From the NCBI GenBank assembly GCA_023639215.1, contig CP097899.1:2543001-2607000 (forward strand): 64,000 nt of DNA. Direction: 5' to 3'. The notes below the pieces were generated by a model that saw nothing but the letters and a program-made list of their open reading frames with translations, searched no databases and was not told where the DNA came from. The translations under genes were made by a program, and so were the position numbers. This document shows, piece by piece, positions 7,601-16,200 of this stretch (positions within the stretch are counted from its first letter, which is position 1; every line of letters begins with the position of its first letter). This DNA is from Candidatus Pristimantibacillus lignocellulolyticus. GTDB lineage: Bacteria > Bacillota > Bacilli > Paenibacillales > Paenibacillaceae.

Positions 7601-10174
7601 TTGATTCCATGCAGCTCTGTCCGTATGGGACTGCCCTGAAAATATGCCTGTCGCACTGACACGCCATTGGTTTGAACCGCTGGATCCTGAGCCGACATAA
7701 AACTCTAAGCTGTCGTACGTATGATCCGCACCAAGTCCCTGATAGAGATTACTATCCTCTACAACTACACGAGCATACACGTAGTCATTGTCCCAAAGGA
7801 TCTTTACATTGCCGGTAGCATGCGGTCTTGAATCATCTGGTACAGTGCTTTTGTTAATTGGATACTCCATTGTCTCATTCCACAGTGGGTCATTGGAACC
7901 GAGCTCAGGAGTTCCAAATGTTGCGGTAGGACCATCAGGCAGCACGCCTAGTTTACTCTGTGAGAACATCCAATCAAAGACGTCTGAGTAGTCATTGTCC
8001 CAAGCCGGCAAGTTAGGGGACTGTGCTATCGGAGCAATGCTCCAAGTCTCCTCAGTAAACGGATTATCCATAGTAATCTGGTTGTACAGAACCGCTGCTT
8101 CTACTTCGTGTGCGATATAGTCTTGCATGACAGGTGTGTTGACCGGATTTGGTCTCTGACTTGGCTGATCAAATTGATTATATGGCCACGTAAGAGCCTC
8201 ATTACTCTTAAAGTTCGAAGCCCTTGCGTTAGTCATTTCCGGCATATTAGTATTTATATAGTTAGTGAGGTTAGTTTGGTATGTTCCAACGTTATGAGCA
8301 TTGATAAACATCCAATAAGCAAGATCACTGTGAGCTTGGTTTTGGCTAGCTTCCGGTGAGCTGAATACTGGGGCCATAGGTGCACCTGCTGCGAAGAAGC
8401 CAGGGTAGGTGTTAATTAAGGTGTTCGTATACGCGCCACCCCATGAAAAGCCTGCCACATAAATACGGTTAGCGTCTACTAATCCGCTGGCAACTAAGTC
8501 GTCGATAACCTTCTTAACATCGCCTGCTTGTGGAGTAGATGTTCCATTATAAGAAATATTCAGAATATGGCTAGCATATTTTCTAGGGTTTTCTTCCATT
8601 TTCTTCATCAGCGCAACCGAACCGTTAGCAGATTTCATAGACGCTTTTTGGTCGAGCATTGCTTGTGTGCCGCCTCGTGACATACCGTGAGTATAGACAT
8701 ATAGCGGCATTCCTTGTAGCGTTTCACCTTCTTCATCCGTGTGAAGGTAGCGCGCGTAATTGAACGAATCACTCGTATGTGCTGTAAATTTGTCAAGGAT
8801 CGGATTGACAACGCTTTCTTGTTTGAATACGGTGTAGCTAAGCGGAGCACCATCAGTTAGCACGATAACATCGTTTTGAACAATGTTGTAGTTTTGCCTT
8901 GTCGAGTTCGAGCTGCCATCCAGCGTTCTATTGCCGCCGGCTTCGGTATAAAACTCAAGCTCAACTACGATGTAACGGCCACTTGCCAGTCCGTCCTGAT
9001 AATCGGGTGAGTTGTTTACCTTCCCAAGATAGCCGCGGACTTTCGGCTCGTTATTGGCGTATACTCTTGAGATCTTGCGTGTTCCTTCAAAGACCACTGA
9101 GTTACCGACAAGGGTCGTGTTTCTAGCTGTCACTGTAAATAAGTCCGGATCAAGCTCGGAACCTGACGCTTCATTCCCTTCGCCTAAGTCGATGATGACA
9201 GCCGTTGTGTACTCGCCGCTAGCAAAATTGTCATTCCATACGATAAAAGGAAGCTGGTCAGCGTCTGAATCATCTTTAAACGTTACGTTAATTTCATGAT
9301 CAGCGCTAATATTTGTTAAAGAAAACGTATTATCATTGGATATAGCCACTGCTTCACCATCAACCGTTACGGTATTTACAATTTTTCCGTAATTAGGAGT
9401 AACCGTAAAGGTTACGTCTTCTCCACTTTCCACTCTCAAAACATTGCCGGGTGCGATTGGCATTATGCGTCCGCCCGTATCCGTCAAGGTGGTGATTGAG
9501 AATCTAGTGTCCACAACATTAGCAAGAATGAGCTCCAAGCTGTCTGTAAATGAAGCGGCGTTGCTATAACCCGTGTCCGGATTTCCGAAAGCGGAAACGA
9601 CTTCATAGCGATCCCCACCATTTTCCGTGGAGTTATTGATATAGACTTCGAAGGTAAGCTTGCCTGGCTCCAAGGTTACTTTTGGGATTCTCATTTCCAC
9701 GATGTATCCAGTATCTGTGATCTCGGTCCACGCAGCTCTATCAGTATGGGACTGCCCTGAAAATATGCCCGTCGAACTGACACGCCATTGGTTTGATCCG
9801 CTAGAACCTGAGCCGACATAAAACTCTAAGCTGTCGTACGTATGATCCGCACCAGGTCCCTGATAGAGATTTCTGTCCTCTACAACTACGCGAGCATACA
9901 GGTAGTTGTTGTCCCAAAGAATCCTGGCTGTGCCCGTGGAATGAGGTCTGGGGTCGTTAGGCACAGTGCTTTTGTTGATGAGATGCTCCATTGTCAGTGC
10001 CCACAAGGGATCATCTGACCCGAGCTCAGGAGTTCCGAACATGGCAGTCGGTGTTTCATTCGCTTCTGCGATCTCGATGTTTTCAGTGTCGGCGGCAAAG
10101 CTGACAGGTATTAGCGACGTCAACATTACCAAGCAACAGAGGGACGAGAGCATTTTGCTAAATCGTTTTGACAT
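4646..10174 (-). CDS. Giant secreted SLH protein with two tandem CBM9-like/esterase-like units
   Basis: An 1842-residue exported protein starting at ATG 10174 behind an excellent AAGGAGG. Order: signal peptide (1-27); CBM9-like carbohydrate-binding domain (about 46-218, ILWDNNYLYARVVVED); an InlB-like small repeat (about 228-303); an N-terminal esterase subdomain; and an alpha/beta-hydrolase domain resembling PHB depolymerases/feruloyl esterases, with nucleophile elbow GFSWGG (Ser577). The whole unit is then repeated about 708 residues later (second elbow GFSMGA, Ser1285). Then come a fibronectin type III domain (about 1454-1540), a Gly/Asn-rich linker and three SLH repeats to the C-terminus. 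It is probably a wall-anchored polysaccharide esterase or deacetylase-like enzyme; the substrate is inferred only from the binding domains. The two copies are nearly identical over long stretches, a sign of recent duplication. Confidence 0.85.
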   Translation of the reverse strand: MSKRFSKMLSSLCCLVMLTSLIPVSFAADTENIEIAEANETPTAMFGTPELGSDDPLWALTMEHLINKSTVPNDPRPHSTGTARILWDNNYLYARVVVEDRNLYQGPGADHTYDSLEFYVGSGSSGSNQWRVSSTGIFSGQSHTDRAAWTEITDTGYIVEMRIPKVTLEPGKLTFEVYINNSTENGGDRYEVVSAFGNPDTGYSNAASFTDSLELILANVVDTRFSITTLTDTGGRIMPIAPGNVLRVESGEDVTFTVTPNYGKIVNTVTVDGEAVAISNDNTFSLTNISADHEINVTFKDDSDADQLPFIVWNDNFASGEYTTAVIIDLGEGNEASGSELDPDLFTVTARNTTLVGNSVVFEGTRKISRVYANNEPKVRGYLGKVNNSPDYQDGLASGRYIVVELEFYTEAGGNRTLDGSSNSTRQNYNIVQNDVIVLTDGAPLSYTVFKQESVVNPILDKFTAHTSDSFNYARYLHTDEEGETLQGMPLYVYTHGMSRGGTQAMLDQKASMKSANGSVALMKKMEENPRKYASHILNISYNGTSTPQAGDVKKVIDDLVASGLVDANRIYVAGFSWGGAYTNTLINTYPGFFAAGAPMAPVFSSPEASQNQAHSDLAYWMFINAHNVGTYQTNLTNYINTNMPEMTNARASNFKSNEALTWPYNQFDQPSQRPNPVNTPVMQDYIAHEVEAAVLYNQITMDNPFTEETWSIAPIAQSPNLPAWDNDYSDVFDWMFSQSKLGVLPDGPTATFGTPELGSNDPLWNETMEYPINKSTVPDDSRPHATGNVKILWDNDYVYARVVVEDSNLYQGLGADHTYDSLEFYVGSGSSGSNQWRVSATGIFSGQSHTDRAAWNQITDTGYIVEMRIPKRNLTLEPGKFTFEVYINNSTENGGDRYEVVSAFGDPDKGFGGHSAFADSLELIDTDELDTRFSITTSTDTGGQITPNAPGNVLRVVPGSVKTFTIIPDHGKIVDTVTVDGEAVTISYDNTFSLTNISADHKIHVTFKDDPAADQLPFIVWNDNFASGEYTTALIIDLGEGKEAIGSELDPGMFTVSARNTTLVGDSVVFEGTRKISRVYANDEPKVRGYLGKVNNSPDYQDGLASGRYIVVELEFYTEVGGNSTLYSSNSTKQNYNIVQNDDIVLTKGAPLSYVVFGQENVVNPILDKFTSLTSDSVNYALYLHKDEEGEVLQGMPLYVYTHGFSRGGTQAHIDQKASMKSANGSVALMKKMEKDPDKYASHILNISFSGGSTPQIGDVKKIIDDMVASGAVDPNLIYASGFSMGAMYTNTLINTYPDFFAAAAPLGIASGTPSASANEAHKDQAYWIFVNTYDTRVNASQLDNFITNDISDLTNARASRFQSNEALTWPYNQYDQPSQRPNPDNTPPLLDYIAHEVEAAVLYNEITMENPFTEKTWSIAPIAQSPSLPAWDNDYSDVFDWMFSQRKLDVPSAPGGLKTKAGDGHVTLSWTAPADDGGSAILGYKVWYDNETPVTLSTKETEYTFTGLTNGQTYTFKVVAVNAKGDSVEITSTAMPKNTPIVPGPSGGNNGNTGNGTDNGSSKPTYTVNTPKDKPAVTDSNGNTTLPGGGLITTKGGTKLEVPEGTTINSNGKVTIPTDKSAKVALPGDNGIALNIHEGTELVFDDNTPLGFIVISGNSFNDINMDDWFYSYVNSAYTFGIFNGTTSTTFSPSTSMTRAMFVEVLANLENVNRSDYSSSRFSDVTDGQWYTAAVEWAAENGIVNGISADLFDPNASMTREQMLVILYNYMNFKGYEIPQSQTQSFADESKISSWALEAVKALQGIDIVTGKGNNIFDPKGRATRSEVATIFVRFVEYLAK

Positions 10175-10190
10175 AAATGAAATCCTCCTT

Positions 10191-10620
10191 ATTTTTCAAT
10201 ACGATGCGACCACGGCTTATCCGTATCGAATTTGGACACATTGCCAATTTGACAACTACCCAAATATACGATATAATTTTGATTCTTTTTTTTCAATACA
10301 GTAATTAAAGGTGTTTACCCCTTAAAATATGAAATCGCTTACTTTGAAAGTGCTGTGAAAGAGAACATAGTTAATCAACTGAAAGAATCTTTATCTGGCG
10401 GAGAAGAAAGCAACTCTATCGGGCTTTGACGAGCATTCATGCTAATGCATATCCCTTCGTAAATTGAGCGTCAAACTGGCATCATAATTAACACTTAAGG
10501 AGTGGTTTTTGTGTTTTTATAGTTTACATGTAAGGATTTTCATGATGACCGTCGATTTTAGTCTAGTGCTAAGGTGAATTGAATTTGTATATCTTGTGGA
10601 ACTATGAATAATTTTTTTAA
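10191..10620. other. Divergent intergenic region
   Basis: Lies between the start of the minus-strand SLH gene and the Fur-box promoter of the flavin reductase. It must hold the SLH gene promoter; a TTGTCA on the minus strand near 10248 is a candidate -35 but has no good -10. A plus-strand frame around 10345-10430 reads ESAVKENIVNQLKESL and then SNSIGL before a stop, vaguely like the C-terminal end of a YesM-type kinase. The similarity is too short to call. Confidence 0.4.
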
Positions 10621-10649
10621 TTGAGAATTATTATCACTTGTTGTATGAT
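10621..10649 (+). promoter_or_regulatory. Sigma-A promoter of the flavin reductase gene
   Basis: TTGAGA (10621-10626) and TATGAT (10644-10649) with an ideal 17-base spacer, 42 bases upstream of the ATG of the reductase gene. Confidence 0.65.
10622..10636 (+). promoter_or_regulatory. Fur box overlapping the promoter
   Basis: The 15-mer TGAGAATTATTATCA differs at one defined position from the Bacillus 7-1-7 Fur consensus TGATAATNATTATCA. It overlaps the -35 element, the expected position for iron-dependent repression. This is a sequence match only. Confidence 0.65.
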
Positions 10650-10690
10650 AAAATACAAAGAAACTTATAATTGAGTAAGGAGAATATATA

Positions 10691-11401
10691 ATGCAAATAT
10701 ATTGGATTAAAATAAATAAGATTATTGAAGAAACTCCTGAGATTAAAACATACCTACTAGATTGTCCGGAAGGCTTTACATGGGAAGAAGGGTCCCACAC
10801 CCATTTCGCACTAGAAGGTTTTAATGTCGGAGATAAACCTAACCGTAGCCTGATTCGCCACATGTCCATCTCAACTTTACCACATGAAAATTCAATCGGT
10901 ATTACAACACGTATTAAAGAGCAGTGCTCTGAGTTTAAATCGATATTAAGAAATCTTGAAGTTGGCAATGAAGTGGCTATATTTAAGACTCATTCGAATA
11001 TGCCACTTAAAAGAGAAGATAAAAATGTATATTTGTTATCTTCAGGTGTTGGATTAGCAACGTTCAGACCACTTGTACTTGATTATTTCAAACGTGCTGA
11101 TAACGTAAATCTCATTCATTCGTTGAATATTGATTCATCAAAAGATTTTTTATTCACAAATATTTTTGAATCTGCACCTGACAAGAAATTTACGTCACAG
11201 TTCGTCGATAATCGTAAAGACTATTATGAAAAAGTAAAAAACCTTGCCACAGACAAAGATGGACTCTTCTATGTTGTCGGAAGCGACGAATTCCTCATGC
11301 AGAACATTAAAGTACTGCGTGGGCAAGGCATTAAACCGGAACAAATTATGCTCGATAAACATGAACAAAAGCTGCATGAGTTTTTAACTCTAAATGTTTA
11401 G
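10691..11401 (+). CDS. Ferredoxin-reductase-like FAD/NAD(P)H oxidoreductase, probably iron regulated
   Basis: A 236-residue protein with the FNR fold: an N-terminal FAD-binding beta-barrel carrying RHMSIST (the R-x-x-S flavin motif, about residues 56-62) and a C-terminal NAD(P)-binding half starting at VYLLSSGVGLATFRP (about 115-130) and closing with YVVGSDEFL. No iron-sulfur or haem domain is fused, and the length fits stand-alone flavin/ferric reductases. The ribosome site AAGGAG stands 7 bases before the ATG. A Fur-box-like site covers its promoter, so a role in reducing ferric siderophores or otherwise freeing iron under starvation is a reasonable inference. The electron acceptor cannot be read from the sequence. 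Single-gene transcript, ended by a shared hairpin. Confidence 0.8.
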   Translation: MQIYWIKINKIIEETPEIKTYLLDCPEGFTWEEGSHTHFALEGFNVGDKPNRSLIRHMSISTLPHENSIGITTRIKEQCSEFKSILRNLEVGNEVAIFKTHSNMPLKREDKNVYLLSSGVGLATFRPLVLDYFKRADNVNLIHSLNIDSSKDFLFTNIFESAPDKKFTSQFVDNRKDYYEKVKNLATDKDGLFYVVGSDEFLMQNIKVLRGQGIKPEQIMLDKHEQKLHEFLTLNV

Positions 11402-11470
11402 TTGTGAAAAGTTCTCGAATACGGCTTCATAACAAGAAATAATGGAATAATGTCAACGAAACGTAAAATT

Positions 11471-11520
11471 AAGAGACCTCTCAGGTGTTCACATTGAACA
11501 TTTGAGAGGTCTCTTTTTAA
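11471..11520. terminator. Bidirectional terminator between convergent genes
   Basis: AAGAGACCTCTCA (11471-11483) pairs with TGAGAGGTCTCTT (11503-11515); the loop itself contains GTGTTC/GAACAT. A-run on the left, TTTTT on the right, so it can serve both the reductase (+) and dus (-). Confidence 0.8.
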
Positions 11521-11532
11521 ATTATATATATA

Positions 11533-12510
11533 TTATTCTAATTCTTGATCTAAATAAGGTTGTACTAATCTACGTACTTCATCAGTTGATCTCGTATCCA
11601 TTAATTGGTTTCGTAGTTCACCTGCACCTCTAAATCCACGAACATAGATTTTGAAAAAGCGAAGAAGCGGTTTGAATGAACGTGGTTCGGCTTCTGTTGA
11701 ATATTTATCGTGAAGATCTAACTGTAAAAGAAGTAAGTTGAGAAACTCCTTCGCGCTATGTTCCTTAGGTTCTTTTTCAAAAGCGAATGGATTGGTGAAA
11801 ATTCCGCGGCCAATCATGACGCCATCCACGCCATATTGTTCCACTAATTTTAATCCTGTTGCACGGTCAGGAATATCTCCATTAATGGTCAACAATGTAT
11901 TTGGAGCAATTTCATCGCGTAATTTCTTAATTTCAGGGATGAGTTCCCAGTGTGCATCTACTTTACTCATCTCTTTTTTTGTCCGAAGGTGAATAGAAAG
12001 ATTCGCAATGTCTTGGCTCAATATATGTCTTAACCAATCGCGCCATTCGTCAACTTCAAAGTAACCCAATCTTGTTTTAACACTAACCGGCAATCCACCA
12101 GCTTTGGCTGCTTGAATAATTTCTGCCGCAACTTCAGGGTGTTGTATTAATCCAGCACCTTTTCCGTTGGATGCGACGTTTTGTACTGGGCACCCCATGT
12201 TTAGATCGATACCACGAAAACCAAGTTTTTTCATATCAATACTCATTTGTTCAAACAATGCAGGCTTATTACCCCAAATATGAGCGACGATCGGTTGCTC
12301 ATCTTCTGTAAATGTTAACCGACCACGAGTACTGGCTATCCCATCAGGGTGACAATAACTATCTGTACTTGTGAATTCCGTGAAAAATACGTCAGGCTTT
12401 GCAGCTGTACTAACGACGTGACGGAATACAACATCTGTTACATCCTCCATTGGTGCTAATATAAAAAACGGCTTTGGTAAATCAAGCCAAAAATTTTGTT
12501 CGTTACTCAT
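11533..12510 (-). CDS. tRNA-dihydrouridine synthase
   Basis: A 325-residue FMN-dependent enzyme that reduces uridine to dihydrouridine in tRNA D-loops. N-terminal TIM-barrel motif FFILAPMEDVTDVVFRHV, the catalytic-cysteine motif DLNMGCPVQNVASNGKGAGL and the FMN/phosphate-binding segments VSVKTRLGY, ..TINGDI.. and GVDGVMIGRG are all present. The C-terminal helical tRNA-recognition domain contains FKPLLRFFKIYVRGF. Ribosome site AAGGAGAAG upstream of ATG 12510. Length and motifs are complete, so this is the working copy; two decayed fragments of a related gene lie at 971-1090 and 4321-4578. Confidence 0.93.
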   Translation of the reverse strand: MSNEQNFWLDLPKPFFILAPMEDVTDVVFRHVVSTAAKPDVFFTEFTSTDSYCHPDGIASTRGRLTFTEDEQPIVAHIWGNKPALFEQMSIDMKKLGFRGIDLNMGCPVQNVASNGKGAGLIQHPEVAAEIIQAAKAGGLPVSVKTRLGYFEVDEWRDWLRHILSQDIANLSIHLRTKKEMSKVDAHWELIPEIKKLRDEIAPNTLLTINGDIPDRATGLKLVEQYGVDGVMIGRGIFTNPFAFEKEPKEHSAKEFLNLLLLQLDLHDKYSTEAEPRSFKPLLRFFKIYVRGFRGAGELRNQLMDTRSTDEVRRLVQPYLDQELE

Positions 12511-12540
12511 AGTATCTTCTCCTTAAACTCTTCAGTTATA

Positions 12541-12968
12541 TATATTGACTATTCATCCTGCAACTGAAAAGTCGCATCGGAAGCATGGCTAACATTTATA
12601 TAAAATCAAATATTCTCTAGCAAAGTCCTTTACCCATCCTATATAGTATCATTTTTTCTCGTTTAATGCACAAAATCAATGGTAAAGGCAAGTCACCAAT
12701 TAATGTGAGAAAAATGGTGAGAACAGATGTCATAAGGAAGTATAAATGTAGAAAAGGTAGTATAAATTTTCATACTATTCGGCAAAAGTGACCGGTGTTA
12801 TGATTTGCTTACCCAGAAAGAGATAAGGGACTATATTTTATGATTATTGAAAAGGAGTGATCCATGATCTGTGAAGGGATGTTGTTTTTGTAAAAGTAGT
12901 TATGTAATACATAAAATTTAAAGCGCTTTCTTTTATCTAGTGATAGAAACCAAAAAGAGAGTCTGTTT
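12541..12968. other. Intergenic region upstream of the GH84 gene (left part)
   Basis: AT-rich region holding a nine-codon ORF (ATG 12864, stop 12891) behind an excellent AAAGGAGTGA ribosome site, probably the leftover start of a lost gene or a leader peptide, and a catabolite-responsive-element-like site at 12917. Nothing else recognisable. Confidence 0.45.
12917..12934 (+). promoter_or_regulatory. Possible cre site (CcpA operator)
   Basis: TTTAAAGCGCTTTCTTTT closely matches the symmetrical form of the Bacillales catabolite-responsive element (core AAAGCGCTTTC). It lies about 330 bases upstream of the GH84 gene, a plausible carbon-repression target, though the distance leaves this uncertain. 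Confidence 0.5.
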
Positions 12969-13088
12969 TTATGTAAAGCAAGTTGGTGCTACATAACTCA
13001 GAGTTCCATGCATTCAAATAAAACTCCGTTTAAACAAAGCTTCAGCTACTGCATTGTCAAAATCTCTACCTCTATCCAGTAATTTCAC
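12969..13088 (-). pseudogene. Remnant of an IS3-family transposase (OrfB C-terminal end)
   Basis: Reading the minus strand gives GRDFDNAVAEALFK, which matches the DNA-AxE block around the last catalytic Glu of IS3-type integrase-core transposases, then a stop and MHGTLSYVAPTCF, which matches the family's C-terminal HGxLGYxSPxxF motif. The segment between the two motifs is deleted, and no terminal repeats are obvious. Similarly decayed sequence may extend to about 13200. Not functional. Confidence 0.55.
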
Positions 13089-13249
13089 AATTAAATAGCT
13101 CAACAAATAATAATACATAGCGCCATTTGTTTAATACTCGTAAAACGCTCCTTTTCATATTATTCTCAGTCAACTAGCCCACATAATTTTTGTCCAACAT
13201 AGTGTAACCTATCCAGGGAATGAAAACATATCATTGGGAGGTATTTTTT

Positions 13250-16200
13250 ATGGGGAAAAAGATGAAGTCCAAGAGTAGGCTTAATAAGCTAAATTCAGCA
13301 GTATTAAGTGTAATGATAGGTGTATCAATGTTATTTGCAACCGTTATGCCAGTAACTGCAGCTGTGCCACTAACCTATGATCGTACTCTGACACTTTTAG
13401 ATGAAGGATTTTCTAACAATGAAGACAAGTACGAAATTTATCCTGTACCACATTCTATTACATATTTAGCGGGGGAACGTTTTACTCTAGGTAATGGAGT
13501 AAATCTTGTCTTTGAAAATGGTGCGAATGGTATTGATAAGTATACTAAAAACTTTCTGAAAGAGATACTGGGTAAATATAATGTATCCTATACAGAAAGT
13601 AACCAGATTGATGATGTAAAAACAAATATTTTAGTAGGGGTATCAGGTTCAGGTGACATTGTTGACAATTACGTAGATAGTAATATTTCGATGAATAATA
13701 GTCTTGATGTATTTGGAAATGAAAAAATTGACTCCTATATGTTAGATGCCCAGGAAGGTGTTATTACTATTCTAGGGAAAGACACAGATAGTGCCTTCTA
13801 TGGAGTTGCAACGCTACAAATGATGTTTTCTTCATTTGCAGGACAGTATTTCCTGCCAGTTCATATCGAAGATTGGGCTGAGATGAAATACCGTGGCATT
13901 GTAGAAGGGTTTTACGGTGTCTGGGATCATGAAGGGCGTGCCAGCTTAATGCGCAGCTCCCGAGATGTAAAAATGAATAGTTTTGTGTATGCCGCAAAAG
14001 GTGATGAATATCATAGATCAAAATGGGCAGAACCATACCCTGAGGATCAAATAAGAGATTTAGAAGACATTGTGGAAGTGGGGAAAGAAACAAAGGTTAA
14101 ATTTGTTTGGTCTGTGCATTTAGAGTCCTTTTTTAGAGGGATAACTATAGACACACATCCACAAGAGTACGAGAAACGTTATAATCTATTAACTGCAAAG
14201 TTTGACCAACTATATGATGCCGGTGTACGGCGAATCGATGTTCTGAACGATGACTTTGGGTCTGGTAAAAACGAAGATGTTGTAGCGCTACTAAATCGCC
14301 TAATGACAGATTATGTAGATAAAAAAGAAGATTTAGAACCGATTGTCTATTGTCCACAGGGATATAACGTTAACTGGTCAGGGAATGGGCAAGAACTTCT
14401 GGCTTTAAGCAAACTAGATCCACGTATTATGATTTACTGGACGGGGCAGGATGTGAATAGTCCTATTGCTCAAGATAGCATTAATTATCTTATTAACAAA
14501 ACAGGTTTAGAACCTATGTTTTGGATTAACTATCCAGTAAATGAGCATGCAAAATCAGGAATTTTCCTTGGAGAGATTAGCCATTATGTACGTAATGGTG
14601 TAGTTGGACTTGGAGGTGCTGTATCTAACCCATCTCAATTTACAGAAACAAATAAAGTAGGGTTATTCCAACTAGCTAGTTTGTTTTGGAATAACCAAAA
14701 CTATAGCGAGTATGCAGTAACTCTGTGGGAAGACAGCTTTAAATATCTCCAACCAGAGGTATATGAGTCTTATCTAACGATAGGAAGAAATGTTGCTAAC
14801 GCACCGAATTCTACTCGTGTAGCAGGTTTTCCAGAAAGTGAATATATTAAAGACAGTTTAGAAAAAGTGTTAGCCAATGCAACTTCAGGCAAGCCTATAG
14901 CACAGGAAGAACAAACGTTGGAATTACTAAAGGAATTTGATAACATTCTACTGGCTATTGAAGATTTTCGAGAAAATTGCACTAACCTTATCTTGATTGA
15001 AGAGCTAGATCCGTGGCTTAAATCATTAAAGGATGTTGCGACTGCTGGAAAAGAAGCCCTCCAAGCCGTTATAGCACTGGAACAGAAAGATGTTGATATG
15101 GCTTGGCGAAGTCTATCGTCTGCTAGTAGAGCCCTTTCAACTTGGGACAGTTATACGACTTTTCCTAATGAGACGCGTGCTAAGGCAGGTACTAGAAGGC
15201 TTCAACCTTTTGTCGCAAAGTTAATTCCCTTTGTAACAAATAAGCTTACTCCATTACTTAATCCTGACAGCACTGAGTTTCTCTCTTCTTTTTATGGAGT
15301 AATGGGTGGACAACAATTGAGTGACTCTAGTAATACAGTCAATATGTTTGATGGCAAATTAAACACCTATGCTAGTTTCCAAATTGTACAGAAAAAAGAT
15401 GACTATTTCGGAATAGATATTGGAAGGGCTATATCAGTCAATAGTATCTCGATTTTACAAGGGAAAAATGATACGGATCACGATTATTTCCATAAGGCTA
15501 CACTAGAATACTCCGCTGATGGAGACAAATGGAACACATTAGTGCCGCTTGTAGATTCACGTAGCATTGAAATGAAGGAACTTAGCATTAAGGCTCGGTA
15601 TATTCGAGTTCGGCTTGTTGAGACTGGAACACCGGGAAAACCAGATTACTGGACCTTTATCCGTGAATTCACGATTAATGGAAACGCTTACCCGTATAGT
15701 ATATACACTAATGTAGATGGGTTAAAAGATAGTTCCGTTACAGTAGATGGTGCTGATTATATTCTTACTACAGCATCAGATAAAATCACCTTACCTGCTA
15801 AAGGATATGTAGGAATTAGTTTGCCGAAGATTGCTGGAGTTAATGCCATTTCAGTACATCCTACATTACCAAATGGAGTTGTGCTGGAATATTCCTTAAA
15901 TAAAGCCCAATGGGAAGATGCCTCTACTTTATCGGGGAACACTGCTATGCGCTTTGTTAGGCTATATAATAACAGTGATGAGTCCATAACCTTTGATTTT
16001 AATCGTTTATCTGTTTCCTTAGCCAGTGTAGATATGAATCCTAAAGTGATTGAAACCAACTTAAAGAATGCCCTAAAGGAAGGCAGTTGGGGATATCTAT
16101 TTGATGGAAAGGATGACACTTTTGCCTGGACCAATGAGGCTCAAGCAACAGGACAATATATTACTGTAGACCTTGGTCTGTTAACAGAAGTCTATGATGT

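Noticed and set aside
5175..9299. Many plus-strand ORFs of 60-110 codons opposite the giant SLH gene
   Set aside because: They are antisense to a strongly supported coding sequence, lack ribosome sites and have no protein-like features; several repeat because the sense gene is duplicated.
10340..10460. Possible remnant of a histidine kinase C-terminus
   Set aside because: Only the short string SNSIGL is suggestive; it is too little to support homology.
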